Source of the DNA: Mannheimia sp041807705
GTDB lineage: Bacteria > Pseudomonadota > Gammaproteobacteria > Enterobacterales > Pasteurellaceae
DNA length: 64,000 nt
Direction: 5' to 3'
NCBI RefSeq assembly: GCF_041807705.1
Contig: NZ_JBGTYY010000001.1
Span: forward strand, 62,001-126,000
This document shows positions 1-8,361 of this stretch, piece by piece. The first letter of the stretch is position 1, and the number at the start of each line of letters is the position of its first letter. A model generated the notes under the pieces. That model worked only from the letters and a program-made list of their open reading frames with translations. It made no database searches and had not been told where the DNA came from. The translations under genes and the position numbers were made by a program.

Positions 1-637
1 GATGGCTTTGGGCGGAAGATTGCATTGCATTTAACGCAACCGCTAAGCCACCATCTGTACCATTTTTAAAGCCAACCGCCATTGATAGGCCTGAAGCCAA
101 TTCACGGTGGGTTTGGGATTCGGTGGTTCTTGCCCCAATCGCAGACCAGCTGAATAAATCGGCAAGGTATTGAGGGGTCATTGGATCTAGGGCTTCAGTT
201 GCCAGCGGTAAGCCGAGTTCAGCTAAATCAAGACAAAGTTTACGCCCGATACGCAAGCCTGTTTCGACATCAAAAGAGCCGTCCATTTTCGGATCGTTAA
301 TTAAGCCTTTCCAGCCCACTGTGGTACGAGGTTTTTCAAAATAAACACGCATTACAATGTAGAGCTTATCGCTTACTTGATCTGCAAGTGCCTTGAGTTT
401 TTTACCATATTCAATAGCAGCTACTGGATCGTGAATAGAGCAAGGCCCGATCACAATTAACTGGCGTTTATCACGTCTGTGGATAATATCTGAGATCTCT
501 TTGCGTGAGCGTGCAATTTGCTCTCGTAAATGTTCTGGTAATGGAAATTCCTGTTTTAGCTCGTATGGGGTAAGTAAAACTTTTTCATCTTGAATATTAA
601 CATTGTGTACGCTATCTTGATTGAATACAGTGTTCAT
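1..637 (-). CDS. aroG: 3-deoxy-7-phosphoheptulonate (DAHP) synthase, partial
   Basis: First enzyme of the shikimate pathway, joining phosphoenolpyruvate and erythrose 4-phosphate in the cytoplasm. About 212 N-terminal residues are present; the C-terminus lies beyond the left edge. I translated it from the ATG at 637, preceded by AAGGAAA. Visible family motifs are QLIVIGPCSIHD, MRVYFEKPRTTVGWKG and GLPLATEALDP, typical of the class I, AroF/G/H-type enzymes. Which feedback isozyme it is cannot be decided from this part; aroG is the usual Pasteurellaceae name. A TyrR-like palindrome lies just upstream, and the gene follows opsX by 37 bp on the same strand, so it may be read through from opsX. 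Confidence 0.9.
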   Translation of the reverse strand, partial: MNTVFNQDSVHNVNIQDEKVLLTPYELKQEFPLPEHLREQIARSRKEISDIIHRRDKRQLIVIGPCSIHDPVAAIEYGKKLKALADQVSDKLYIVMRVYFEKPRTTVGWKGLINDPKMDGSFDVETGLRIGRKLCLDLAELGLPLATEALDPMTPQYLADLFSWSAIGARTTESQTHRELASGLSMAVGFKNGTDGGLAVALNAMQSSAQSH

Positions 638-650
638 TTTATTTTCCTTG

Positions 651-668
651 TGTAAATTTTAAATTACA
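651..668 (-). promoter_or_regulatory. TyrR-box-like palindrome upstream of aroG
   Basis: TGTAAA-N6-ATTACA, one mismatch from the TyrR consensus TGTAAA-N6-TTTACA, lies 14-31 bp upstream of the aroG start. TyrR control of DAHP synthase genes is established in enterobacteria. Its use here is inference, and the AT-rich setting makes a chance match possible. Confidence 0.4.
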
Positions 669-674
669 CTTAAT

Positions 675-1712
675 TTACAGCTTTATTTTTAAAGTTTCAA
701 CTATTTTTTGCTTAACCGCCTCAACAGTGATTTTTTCCATCCAATCTTTACCTTTGGCTTTGGTTGCCCAAGCCAGTTCTTGCCAAGATTTACCGTAGGA
801 TTGCAAAATTGCCTCATCATATACAGAAACCACCTTATCTAAATCTTGATAGGGCCCTGTTCGTCTTGGGTTATGGATTGCATACAAGCCAATAACAGGT
901 GTGTTCTGAGTAGTCGCAATATGGGCTGGGCCTGAGTCTGAAGAAATCACTAAATCCACTTGTCGAATAACACCTGCAAGCTGTTTTAATGAGGTTTTCC
1001 CTGCAATATTAACGCACTTAGGTACAAGTTGCTGAATGTTATTCGCTGTATCCATTTCATATTGAGAAGGGGAACCTGCAATTAATACATTGATGTTTTG
1101 CGTACCTAGCCAGTTTGCAATTTCTGCATATCGTTCTGGCAACCAATCTTTCTCTTTTTTACTTGAGCAAGGAGCAATTAGTACATTTTTTCGAGTAAAA
1201 TCAATGAATTGTTTACTATAAGCTAAATCTTCATCACTTATTGGCAAATGCCAATTTGCTGATAAATCCGTTACGCCAATGGCTTTTGCAAACATCATTT
1301 GTCCATCAAGAACGTGGGGAGAATTTGTCATCTCCACTTTCTGATTGGTAAACAGCCACTGCATTTCTCTTGCTCTGTCTTTATTAAAGCCGATTTTTTT
1401 ATCGGCTTTAATCCCAAGTGAAAGCATTGAGGCTCTAAATGCGGTTTGCAAATTAAGTAAAAAATCGAACCGCTTGTGAGAAAGGGAACTCCATAACGTA
1501 AAGATTCCTTTCCACCCTGTTTTTTTATCATAGGGAATGAGGGTAACATTCGGGATATCTTTCATTAAAGCGGCTTCAGTTTTGCCGATAATCCAAGTAA
1601 TTTCAGCAGAAAGATAATGTCGCTGAATAGCTTGCACTACCGCTAAAGTGTGGCACACATCGCCAATAGCAGAGAGGCGTAAAATACAAATCGAGAGTGG
1701 TTTATTTGGCAT
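675..1712 (-). CDS. opsX: LPS heptosyltransferase I (OpsX/WaaC type, GT9)
   Basis: 345-residue cytoplasmic or peripheral glycosyltransferase of family GT9, adding the first L-glycero-D-manno-heptose to the Kdo of the lipooligosaccharide core. The N-terminus has ILRLSAIGDVCHTLAVVQAIQ, the standard nucleotide-heptose transferase start. The C-terminal half carries NVLIAPCSSKKEKDWLPERY and the donor-site segment VISSDSGPAHIA. The closest resemblance from memory is Haemophilus OpsX, which acts on phosphorylated Kdo; E. coli WaaC is the functional counterpart. It precedes aroG on the same strand and follows the pykA terminator. The exact acceptor is inference. Confidence 0.75.
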   Translation of the reverse strand: MPNKPLSICILRLSAIGDVCHTLAVVQAIQRHYLSAEITWIIGKTEAALMKDIPNVTLIPYDKKTGWKGIFTLWSSLSHKRFDFLLNLQTAFRASMLSLGIKADKKIGFNKDRAREMQWLFTNQKVEMTNSPHVLDGQMMFAKAIGVTDLSANWHLPISDEDLAYSKQFIDFTRKNVLIAPCSSKKEKDWLPERYAEIANWLGTQNINVLIAGSPSQYEMDTANNIQQLVPKCVNIAGKTSLKQLAGVIRQVDLVISSDSGPAHIATTQNTPVIGLYAIHNPRRTGPYQDLDKVVSVYDEAILQSYGKSWQELAWATKAKGKDWMEKITVEAVKQKIVETLKIKL

Positions 1713-1757
1713 AGTAATCTAACGGGTTAAACATTGAGTAGGCTTATATTAAGATAT

Positions 1758-1792
1758 AAAAAAAGCCACATAAAGTGTTTTATGTGGCTTTT
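1758..1792 (-). terminator. Intrinsic terminator after pykA
   Basis: A near-perfect hairpin (AAAAGCCACATAAA pairing with TTTATGTGGCTTTT) is followed by a T-run on the minus strand. It lies 17 bp beyond the pykA stop and ahead of opsX, separating the two transcripts. Confidence 0.85.
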
Positions 1793-1808
1793 GGCGTTAA
1801 TCGGTAGG

Positions 1809-3248
1809 TTATTCAACTCTTAAGATACGGCAAGTATTTGTACCGCCTGCTCTTAACTCATCACCGTGAGTTAGAAGTACTAATTCACCAGTTAATAAAT
1901 AACCTTGCTCTTTTAATTGGACAATAGCTTTTCTAGCACCTTCCATTGTGCGGCTATCTTCATTGTAATATACAGGTGTTACACCACGATATAATGCACA
2001 AAGATTTAATGCCTTTTGGTTGCGAGACATTGCATAAATCGGCAAGCCTGAGCTAATACGGCTGGTTAATTTCGCTGTTTCGCCTGAGTGAGTTAATGAA
2101 ATAATTGCAGATACGCCTTCTAAGTGGTTAGCTGTGTACATTGCAGACATTGCAACTGCTTCTTCAATTGATTTAAATCTACCTTCCATACGATGACGAG
2201 AAATGTTAATACTTGGCATTGTTTCCGCACCTAAGCACACTTCAGCCATTGATTTAACGGTTTCAACAGGGTAATCACCGTTTGCCGTTTCACCTGAAAG
2301 CATTACCGCATCAGTACCATCTAATACTGCGTTTGCAACGTCCATTACCTCAGCACGGGTTGGCATTGGTTTTTTGATCATTGATTCCATCATCTGTGTT
2401 GCCGTAATAACCACACGGTTTAATTTGCGGGCACGGCGGATTAAACGTTTTTGTACACCCACTAATGCAGCATCACCAATTTCAACGCCTAAATCACCAC
2501 GCGCAACCATCACCACATCTGCACCTAAAATGATGTCGTCCATTGCTTCTTCCGTTGCAACAGTTTCTGCACGTTCAACTTTTGCTACAATTTTTGCATC
2601 TAAACCTGCTTCTTTCGCTAATTGGCGAGCATAATCTAAGTCAGCACTTGATTGTGGGAATGAAACCGCTAGGTAATCTACACCAATTTTCGCCGCTAAT
2701 TTAATATCTTCTTTATCTTTTTCAGTTAATGCAGGAGCTGATAAACCACCGCCTAATTTGTTGATCCCTTTATTGTTTGATAACGGGCCGCCAACGGTTA
2801 CTTCGGTATGCACTTTCACACCATCAACTTCTAACACTTTAAGTTGTACGTTACCGTCATCTAATAACAAAATATCGCCCGGTACTACATCGTTTGGTAA
2901 GTTTTTATAGTCTAAACCTACTGCATATTGATGACCTTCGCCACGTGGTAAATCTGCATCTAAGGTAAATTTGTCGCCAATGTTTAAGAAAATTTTGCCG
3001 TCTTTAAATGTAGAAACACGAATTTTAGGGCCTTGTAAATCGCCTAAAATAGCAACGTGGCGACCTAATCTTGAGGCAATTTCACGCACTTTATTTGCAC
3101 GCTCGATATGATCTTCAGGGATACCGTGAGAGAAGTTCATACGCACCATATTCGCACCTGCGGCAATAATTTTTTCTAACGTATTGCCACGATCCGTTGC
3201 TGGTCCCATTGTACAAACGATCTTGGTTCTTCTGAGTTTTCTAGACAT
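1809..3248 (-). CDS. pykA: Pyruvate kinase, type II
   Basis: 479-residue glycolytic enzyme converting phosphoenolpyruvate and ADP to pyruvate and ATP. Motifs in order: RTKIVCTMGPATD at the N-terminus, NFSHG, the catalytic and metal region KVERAETV then VMVARGDLGVEIG, and the signature VITATQMMESMIKKPMPTRAE, then AVMLSGETANGDYPVE. Length and sequence fit the PykA rather than the shorter PykF class. It is monocistronic, with a terminator directly downstream and a divergent sixA 125 bp upstream. Confidence 0.96.
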   Translation of the reverse strand: MSRKLRRTKIVCTMGPATDRGNTLEKIIAAGANMVRMNFSHGIPEDHIERANKVREIASRLGRHVAILGDLQGPKIRVSTFKDGKIFLNIGDKFTLDADLPRGEGHQYAVGLDYKNLPNDVVPGDILLLDDGNVQLKVLEVDGVKVHTEVTVGGPLSNNKGINKLGGGLSAPALTEKDKEDIKLAAKIGVDYLAVSFPQSSADLDYARQLAKEAGLDAKIVAKVERAETVATEEAMDDIILGADVVMVARGDLGVEIGDAALVGVQKRLIRRARKLNRVVITATQMMESMIKKPMPTRAEVMDVANAVLDGTDAVMLSGETANGDYPVETVKSMAEVCLGAETMPSINISRHRMEGRFKSIEEAVAMSAMYTANHLEGVSAIISLTHSGETAKLTSRISSGLPIYAMSRNQKALNLCALYRGVTPVYYNEDSRTMEGARKAIVQLKEQGYLLTGELVLLTHGDELRAGGTNTCRILRVE

Positions 3249-3373
3249 TATTTGACTCCGTAATAAATTTAAAAATATAAGTTAAAATCTTTCTAAGCAC
3301 TTGATTATGCGTTAAACGGGGGTCATTATACGCCTAAATGATAAGAGTTTAAATACAAGTTAAGGAGAATGTT

Positions 3374-3862
3374 ATGAATATTTGGATTATGCGACACGGA
3401 GAAGCAGGTTTTAATGCCTCAAGCGATACTGCTCGTAGTTTAACCAACAACGGTATAAAAAATGTTATTTCACAAGGCAAATGGCTTGGAGAATATTTAA
3501 ACAATAAGCAAATAACACTCGATAAAATTCTGGTTAGCCCTTATCTTCGAGCTAAGCAAACCCTTGAAAATCTCATTACAGGTATGCAAGCGGTCAATTT
3601 TTCCCAAAATTTTGCAACGCTTATCGAAGAGTGGGAAGAAATTACGCCAGATGGCAACCCCTACACGGTTGAAGACTATCTCCATTTTTTAAGAGAAGAA
3701 GGAGCAAAAAATATTCTGTTGGTATCTCATTTACCATTGGTGTTCGATTTAAGCCAACGTTTAACCAACAACCGAAGCAATGTGCAATTCCCAACTTCCA
3801 CCATTGCAGAAATTCATTGGGTTGGAAACCGTGGTGAAGTTGCTGAAATAAAGCACGCTTAG
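3374..3862 (+). CDS. sixA: Phosphohistidine phosphatase SixA
   Basis: 162-residue cytoplasmic protein of the histidine phosphatase (phosphoglycerate mutase-like) superfamily. The catalytic RHG triad is at residues 7-9 (IMRHGEAG), and a second conserved histidine occurs in LLVSHLPLV near residue 118. SixA removes phosphate from histidine phosphotransfer domains such as ArcB and PTS proteins in E. coli. The start is supported by TAAGGAG eight bases ahead of the ATG. It is transcribed divergently from pykA and stands alone. Confidence 0.88.
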   Translation: MNIWIMRHGEAGFNASSDTARSLTNNGIKNVISQGKWLGEYLNNKQITLDKILVSPYLRAKQTLENLITGMQAVNFSQNFATLIEEWEEITPDGNPYTVEDYLHFLREEGAKNILLVSHLPLVFDLSQRLTNNRSNVQFPTSTIAEIHWVGNRGEVAEIKHA

Positions 3863-4001
3863 CCCTATTTTTTATATTGTCAATAAAAATATTTTCACTA
3901 TTTTTGCAAATTGTCTAATTTATAGACTTCCAAAATGATTAAAAAATGCGTATTATACGCCCCCTAAATCAGTAAAACTGATAACTAAATGATTAATAAA
4001 G

Positions 4002-4029
4002 AAGTACGGTATTTGCCGTACTTTTTATT
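4002..4029 (+). terminator. Terminator-like hairpin in the dusB-fis leader
   Basis: The stem AGTACGG/CCGTACT is followed by CTTTTTATTT, 52 bp upstream of dusB. sixA ends 140 bp earlier. A possible -10 (TATTAT, 3951-3956) lies between them, so this may be either the sixA terminator or an attenuator on a short dusB-fis leader transcript. Confidence 0.7.
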
Positions 4030-4081
4030 TGGATATCCCTCTGGTTAAAATTACTTCAAATTTGTTAATAAAAGGTTAAAA

Positions 4082-5044
4082 ATGCAAATAGGACAATATG
4101 AAATTAAAAACCGTATTTTCCTTGCACCGATGGCAGGTATTACCGACCAGCCTTTTCGCCGATTATGTAGCCAACTTGGTGCAGGTTTGACGTTTTCAGA
4201 AATGATGTCCACAAATCCTGATGTATGGCATACCGAAAAATCGAGATTGCGTTTAGCTCATCACGAAGAAATCGGCATTAATGCTGTACAAATTGCAGGT
4301 TCAGATCCAATAGAGATGGCAGAAGCCGCAAAAGTGAATGTTGAGTATGGTGCCAATATTATTGATATTAATATGGGTTGCCCCGCTAAAAAGGTAAACA
4401 AAAAAATGGCAGGCTCTGCTCTGCTGCGTGAACCTGAATTAGTCGCTCAAATATTAGATGCTGTGGTTAATGCCGTTGATGTGCCTGTTACGCTAAAAAT
4501 TAGAACAGGCTGGGATCTTGAAAATAGAAATTGTCTGGTAATAGCCAAAATTGCAGAACAATCCGGCATTAAAGCCCTTACTATTCACGGACGCACCCGC
4601 AGTTGTTTATTCAATGGCGAGGCGGAATATGAAAGCATCAAAGCCGTTAAACAAGCTGTATCAATCCCCATTATTGCTAATGGCGATATTATTTCGGCTG
4701 AAAAAGCGAAATCTGTTTTAGATTACACCAATGCTGATGCAGTAATGATTGGGCGAGGAAGTTTTGGTAATCCTTGGCTATTTAAGGAAATCAACGATTT
4801 TTTTGAAACCGGGCAATATTCCACATTACCCGAAAATGAAAAATATCAACTAATGTTTAAGCATATTGAAGACTTACACCACTTTTATGGGGAAGAAAAA
4901 GGCTATCGAATTGCTCGTAAACACGTTGGTTGGTATGTGGAACAATTACAACCGGAATCAAATTTTAAACGCACTTTTAATACGTTAAGCTCAACCAAAG
5001 AGCAATTAAACGCATTAGAAGATTTTGTTAAATCGATTCGTTAG
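4082..5044 (+). CDS. dusB: tRNA-dihydrouridine synthase B
   Basis: 320-residue FMN enzyme reducing uridine in the tRNA D-loop. It shows the family hallmarks NRIFLAPMAGITDQPFRRL, DINMGCPAKKVNKK with the catalytic cysteine, TLKIRTGWD, LTIHGRTRSCLFNG and VMIGRGSFGNPWLF, followed by the helical C-terminal tRNA-binding domain. It sits 30 bp upstream of fis, the arrangement known from enterobacteria, where dusB is the first gene of the fis operon. fis control signals therefore probably lie ahead of dusB. Confidence 0.96.
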   Translation: MQIGQYEIKNRIFLAPMAGITDQPFRRLCSQLGAGLTFSEMMSTNPDVWHTEKSRLRLAHHEEIGINAVQIAGSDPIEMAEAAKVNVEYGANIIDINMGCPAKKVNKKMAGSALLREPELVAQILDAVVNAVDVPVTLKIRTGWDLENRNCLVIAKIAEQSGIKALTIHGRTRSCLFNGEAEYESIKAVKQAVSIPIIANGDIISAEKAKSVLDYTNADAVMIGRGSFGNPWLFKEINDFFETGQYSTLPENEKYQLMFKHIEDLHHFYGEEKGYRIARKHVGWYVEQLQPESNFKRTFNTLSSTKEQLNALEDFVKSIR

Positions 5045-5074
5045 AATCTTAATAATAAAGTTGGATAGAAAAAA

Positions 5075-5371
5075 ATGTTAGAACAACAACCTACACAAAA
5101 CCCATTAACAGTAACAATGTTAAATGCACAAGCACAACAGGTTAATAAACCTCTTCGTGATAACGTTAAAGCAGCATTAAAAAACTATTTATCTCAATTA
5201 AATGGTGAAGATCCAACAGAATTATACGAATTAGTATTATCTGAAATCGAACACCCAATGCTAGATATGGTAATGCAATACACCCGTGGCAACCAAACCC
5301 GTGCTGCCACAATGCTAGGCATTAACCGTGGCACATTACGCAAAAAATTAAAAAAATACGGTATGGGTTAG
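5075..5371 (+). CDS. fis: Factor for inversion stimulation, Fis
   Basis: 98-residue nucleoid-associated DNA-bending protein, the same length as E. coli Fis. The C-terminal helix-turn-helix is plain (GNQTRAATMLGINRGTLRKKLKKYGMG, about residues 72-98), and the N-terminal segment before it fits the flexible arms. It activates stable RNA promoters and shapes chromatin during rapid growth. It is second in the dusB-fis operon, followed by a strong bidirectional terminator. Confidence 0.97.
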   Translation: MLEQQPTQNPLTVTMLNAQAQQVNKPLRDNVKAALKNYLSQLNGEDPTELYELVLSEIEHPMLDMVMQYTRGNQTRAATMLGINRGTLRKKLKKYGMG

Positions 5372-5428
5372 TCTAACCGACCGTTAAAACACGATTTTAA
5401 TTCGTATGTAATTAGTTAGAGCCAACAA

Positions 5429-5458
5429 AAAACGCTGAATATACTATTCAGCGTTTTT
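5429..5458. terminator. Bidirectional terminator between fis and tbpA
   Basis: AAAACGCTGAAT pairs with ATTCAGCGTTTT around a 5-base loop, with A and T runs on either side. It lies between the convergent fis and tbpA genes and can stop both transcripts. Confidence 0.88.
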
Positions 5459-5475
5459 CTATTTTATTTTGCCGT

Positions 5476-8274
5476 CTAAAACTTCATTTCAAATGCTAAA
5501 CTGAAATTTCGCCCCGGTGCGGCAAATCGACTGTAATTGCTACCTCGGTCTTGGTTTACCGCATTCACACCGGATTGACGCACTGATTCCCAAGTAGAAT
5601 ATTTACGGTTAGTCACATTATAAATGCCACCTCGTAATGTATAGTTTTTATAATTGATGTAACCGGTGATATCGTGAGTGTACCAAGAACCGGTAAGTTT
5701 GCCACCTAAATCAACGCGATATATGCCGTGATGACGTGTGCCTACCACCTCATCGGCGTTTTTGGCTTTAGAATAGGTGGTAGTAATGCCAATTCCCCAT
5801 TTTTCTTCTGGGTGATCGTAGCCGAATCCAAGCACATAGCGTGCTGGCTGAATCGCATCTAGAATAGGATCGTTTACGCTATCGAGTCTTGAGTCGTTTA
5901 GTTTCCGCTCTTTTACTTTTACACGGTTATAAGCAACTGATGAATAAAAACCATCTGGCAGCATAGATAAAATACCGTGTAAGTCAAATTTAGCGACTAA
6001 ATTTATCCCGTTTAGTGCTACATCTTGAATATTATGGTAGTTATAGAAACAGTGTGATTTTTGTATTATTCTTTTACATGCTGTCGCAATCATATTTTTA
6101 TAGTTATTACGGAAATAGCTCACATCAAGGTAACCAAATTGACCTTTAAAGCTAACTCCAATCTCATGATTAGTCGATTTTTCTGGCTCTAACTGGTGGC
6201 TACGTTGCGCGCGTTGCACATATTCGTTATCTTTAAGCCCAATATGATCACGTTTACCATAAAGTTCATAGAATGCAGGCACTCTAAAACCGTTTGAAAT
6301 GCGATAAGAAAGCGATACAAACTCTGTTGGTTTAAGCGTAATCCCACCATTCCAAGACCAATTTCGATAAGTTCGGCTAAGTGTCCACGGATCATCAGAT
6401 TTAAATCGATGTTGATCAAAACGCACCCCTAATCCCAAATCCACATACTCGCTCGTTATCAGATCGCGGAAGCTAACAAAATGGCTACCGCCTTTAATTT
6501 TACGCGGTTCACAGTTTATGATGTCGCCGTGTGTATTATTACACAAAGATACCGTTTCAATACTGCGTGGATTGCGACGATAAATATATGGGTCATTTAA
6601 ACGCCCTCTACCGCGGTAGCTGGTATAACCGCCTTTGGTATATTGGGCAGTTATATCCCCATGATCCATAAGCGAATTAAATCGATCAAAGCCCAACCCT
6701 AAATTCAGTTTGTGGGTTTGCTTAAATACGCCTTGACCAGCATTTAGCGCTTTATCAAATTCTAAATGAATGACACGATGCTTTTCTTGGTAATTATTAC
6801 GCTCAGTTCGATACATCGACCAAGATTTATCCAAAGTCGGACGGCAATTTTTATCTACCACAGGATAATCGCTACAATGCAAGCGATGTAGCCGGCTATA
6901 TAGTTCAATATCTTGTTTATCCGCACTGAGTTTAATGCTATCCAACCAGCGATTATTCTCTGGTTTATATTTATAGGTGAATCCTAAACGACGTTTGTGG
7001 TGATGTTCATCAAAAAACTTCACATGGCTATAACGCACCCCATAAGGGATCCTTTTATTGAACACTAAGCCATCTAAAATATTATCCCCTTCATAAACAG
7101 AAGAGTTCTTACGTGATAAGTCGTCTACCCTGATATTAATATCGTCTTTTGTATAGTAAGCTGGCGTTTGCATATCACGCATATCATAGCGCTGCTTCGT
7201 ATCTTCTAAGATTGCGCCAAGATAATGAGACGAGTTAAAGTGATAGCCAAACTTCATAAAAACAGAATTACTCTTGTAATCTAAAGGGTTTGGTGCAATG
7301 CGATCTTTACCGGTATATTCTTGGGCTGAGAGCTGCTCAGTGCGATAAGGAATCTGCTCAAGCTGTTTGCGCTCTTCAGGCGTATATTCCGGAGATGTTC
7401 TCACTGGGAAATTATCGCGGTTCAACTTAGGCCTTGCACGAGGAGTACAATCTAATGTTGGGCAAGTATCTTCCACAATAAAAAAAGATCCTCCGGGAGC
7501 ATTCTGTGCGGAATCTGGGTAAAGATCGTAGCGATTTTCAAAGCCGGTTATACGACGAATATTATGTTTTAATTTATTTGCCTCGGAATGAATTTTGGTC
7601 TCTTTACCGTGTCGGTGAGTTGCAATAACAAGTGCTTCAAAACCACCCGCCTCACCAGCCGCTGCGATAGACTGTAAAAAATGGCTATTTTTGCTGGCAT
7701 AAGAGGTCTTACTATCTAAGCCCCAATGCTGCCCCTCTTTAATAATATCCTGCGCATCTTTAGTACGAAAACCAATAGCACCACCTAGCGCACCAGAACC
7801 ATATTCCGCAGAACTTGCTCCTTTGCTTAACTCAATTGAACGAATGTTTTCATACTCAATCTCATTAATTGCACCACCATTAGCATCTGAACCTAGCGTA
7901 TGATAATGCTGCGCTTGTGGTAGCCCATCAACAAGTAAGCTGACACGGTTTTTATCTACACCTCGAATGGCATAGCCACTACTTGCACCGCGACCTTGTT
8001 CCACCACCGAAATACCAGGGTCATAGCGAGTTAAATCACGAATACCAAGAATTTGATTTTTACTCATTTCGTGATAATTTTTCACTACTTTCCCCAAGCC
8101 AGTTACTTCGTTTTGACGTTCGTGAGCATAATGGCTCTCTGTCACAATAACTTCATCGAGAACTACAGAATGATCGTTTGTCATTTGATGTTCATTAGCA
8201 AATAATTGAGAGTGTGAGACGGAAAAAATGACTGCTATAGCAATCGGCGAATAATGGAAAGTATGTTCTTTCAT
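5476..8274 (-). CDS. tbpA: Transferrin-binding protein A, TonB-dependent receptor
   Basis: Outer-membrane receptor that extracts iron from host transferrin together with TbpB and imports it using TonB energy. I place the start at 8274, not at the in-frame ATG at 8304, because AAAGGAGATAAATAAAACA precedes it and a signal peptide follows (HYSPIAIAVIFSVSHSQLFA); this gives 932 residues. A TonB box-like VVLDEVIVTE is followed by the plug (RYDPGISVVEQGRGASSGYAIRG), then a 22-strand-type barrel ending in the C-terminal phenylalanine of FSLAFEMKF. It is second in the tbpB-tbpA operon. Host specificity cannot be read from the sequence; ruminant transferrin would fit a Mannheimia host. Confidence 0.95.
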   Translation of the reverse strand: MKEHTFHYSPIAIAVIFSVSHSQLFANEHQMTNDHSVVLDEVIVTESHYAHERQNEVTGLGKVVKNYHEMSKNQILGIRDLTRYDPGISVVEQGRGASSGYAIRGVDKNRVSLLVDGLPQAQHYHTLGSDANGGAINEIEYENIRSIELSKGASSAEYGSGALGGAIGFRTKDAQDIIKEGQHWGLDSKTSYASKNSHFLQSIAAAGEAGGFEALVIATHRHGKETKIHSEANKLKHNIRRITGFENRYDLYPDSAQNAPGGSFFIVEDTCPTLDCTPRARPKLNRDNFPVRTSPEYTPEERKQLEQIPYRTEQLSAQEYTGKDRIAPNPLDYKSNSVFMKFGYHFNSSHYLGAILEDTKQRYDMRDMQTPAYYTKDDINIRVDDLSRKNSSVYEGDNILDGLVFNKRIPYGVRYSHVKFFDEHHHKRRLGFTYKYKPENNRWLDSIKLSADKQDIELYSRLHRLHCSDYPVVDKNCRPTLDKSWSMYRTERNNYQEKHRVIHLEFDKALNAGQGVFKQTHKLNLGLGFDRFNSLMDHGDITAQYTKGGYTSYRGRGRLNDPYIYRRNPRSIETVSLCNNTHGDIINCEPRKIKGGSHFVSFRDLITSEYVDLGLGVRFDQHRFKSDDPWTLSRTYRNWSWNGGITLKPTEFVSLSYRISNGFRVPAFYELYGKRDHIGLKDNEYVQRAQRSHQLEPEKSTNHEIGVSFKGQFGYLDVSYFRNNYKNMIATACKRIIQKSHCFYNYHNIQDVALNGINLVAKFDLHGILSMLPDGFYSSVAYNRVKVKERKLNDSRLDSVNDPILDAIQPARYVLGFGYDHPEEKWGIGITTTYSKAKNADEVVGTRHHGIYRVDLGGKLTGSWYTHDITGYINYKNYTLRGGIYNVTNRKYSTWESVRQSGVNAVNQDRGSNYSRFAAPGRNFSLAFEMKF

Positions 8275-8318
8275 TGTTTTATTTATCTCCTTTAGATTTT
8301 GCATTTTTTTGGCGAAAA

Positions 8319-8342
8319 TTACCCGCTTGTTAGAGCGGGTAA
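8319..8342 (-). other. Intercistronic stem-loop between tbpB and tbpA
   Basis: TTACCCGCT pairs with AGCGGGTAA around a 6-base loop in the 87-bp gap between the two genes. On the minus strand it is followed by ATTTTCG, a poor T-run, so it would be at most a partial terminator or an RNA-stability element. One arm resembles the uptake signal core (ACAAGCGGG). Confidence 0.55.
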
Positions 8343-8361
8343 GTCTTGGCTTATTTTCTAC

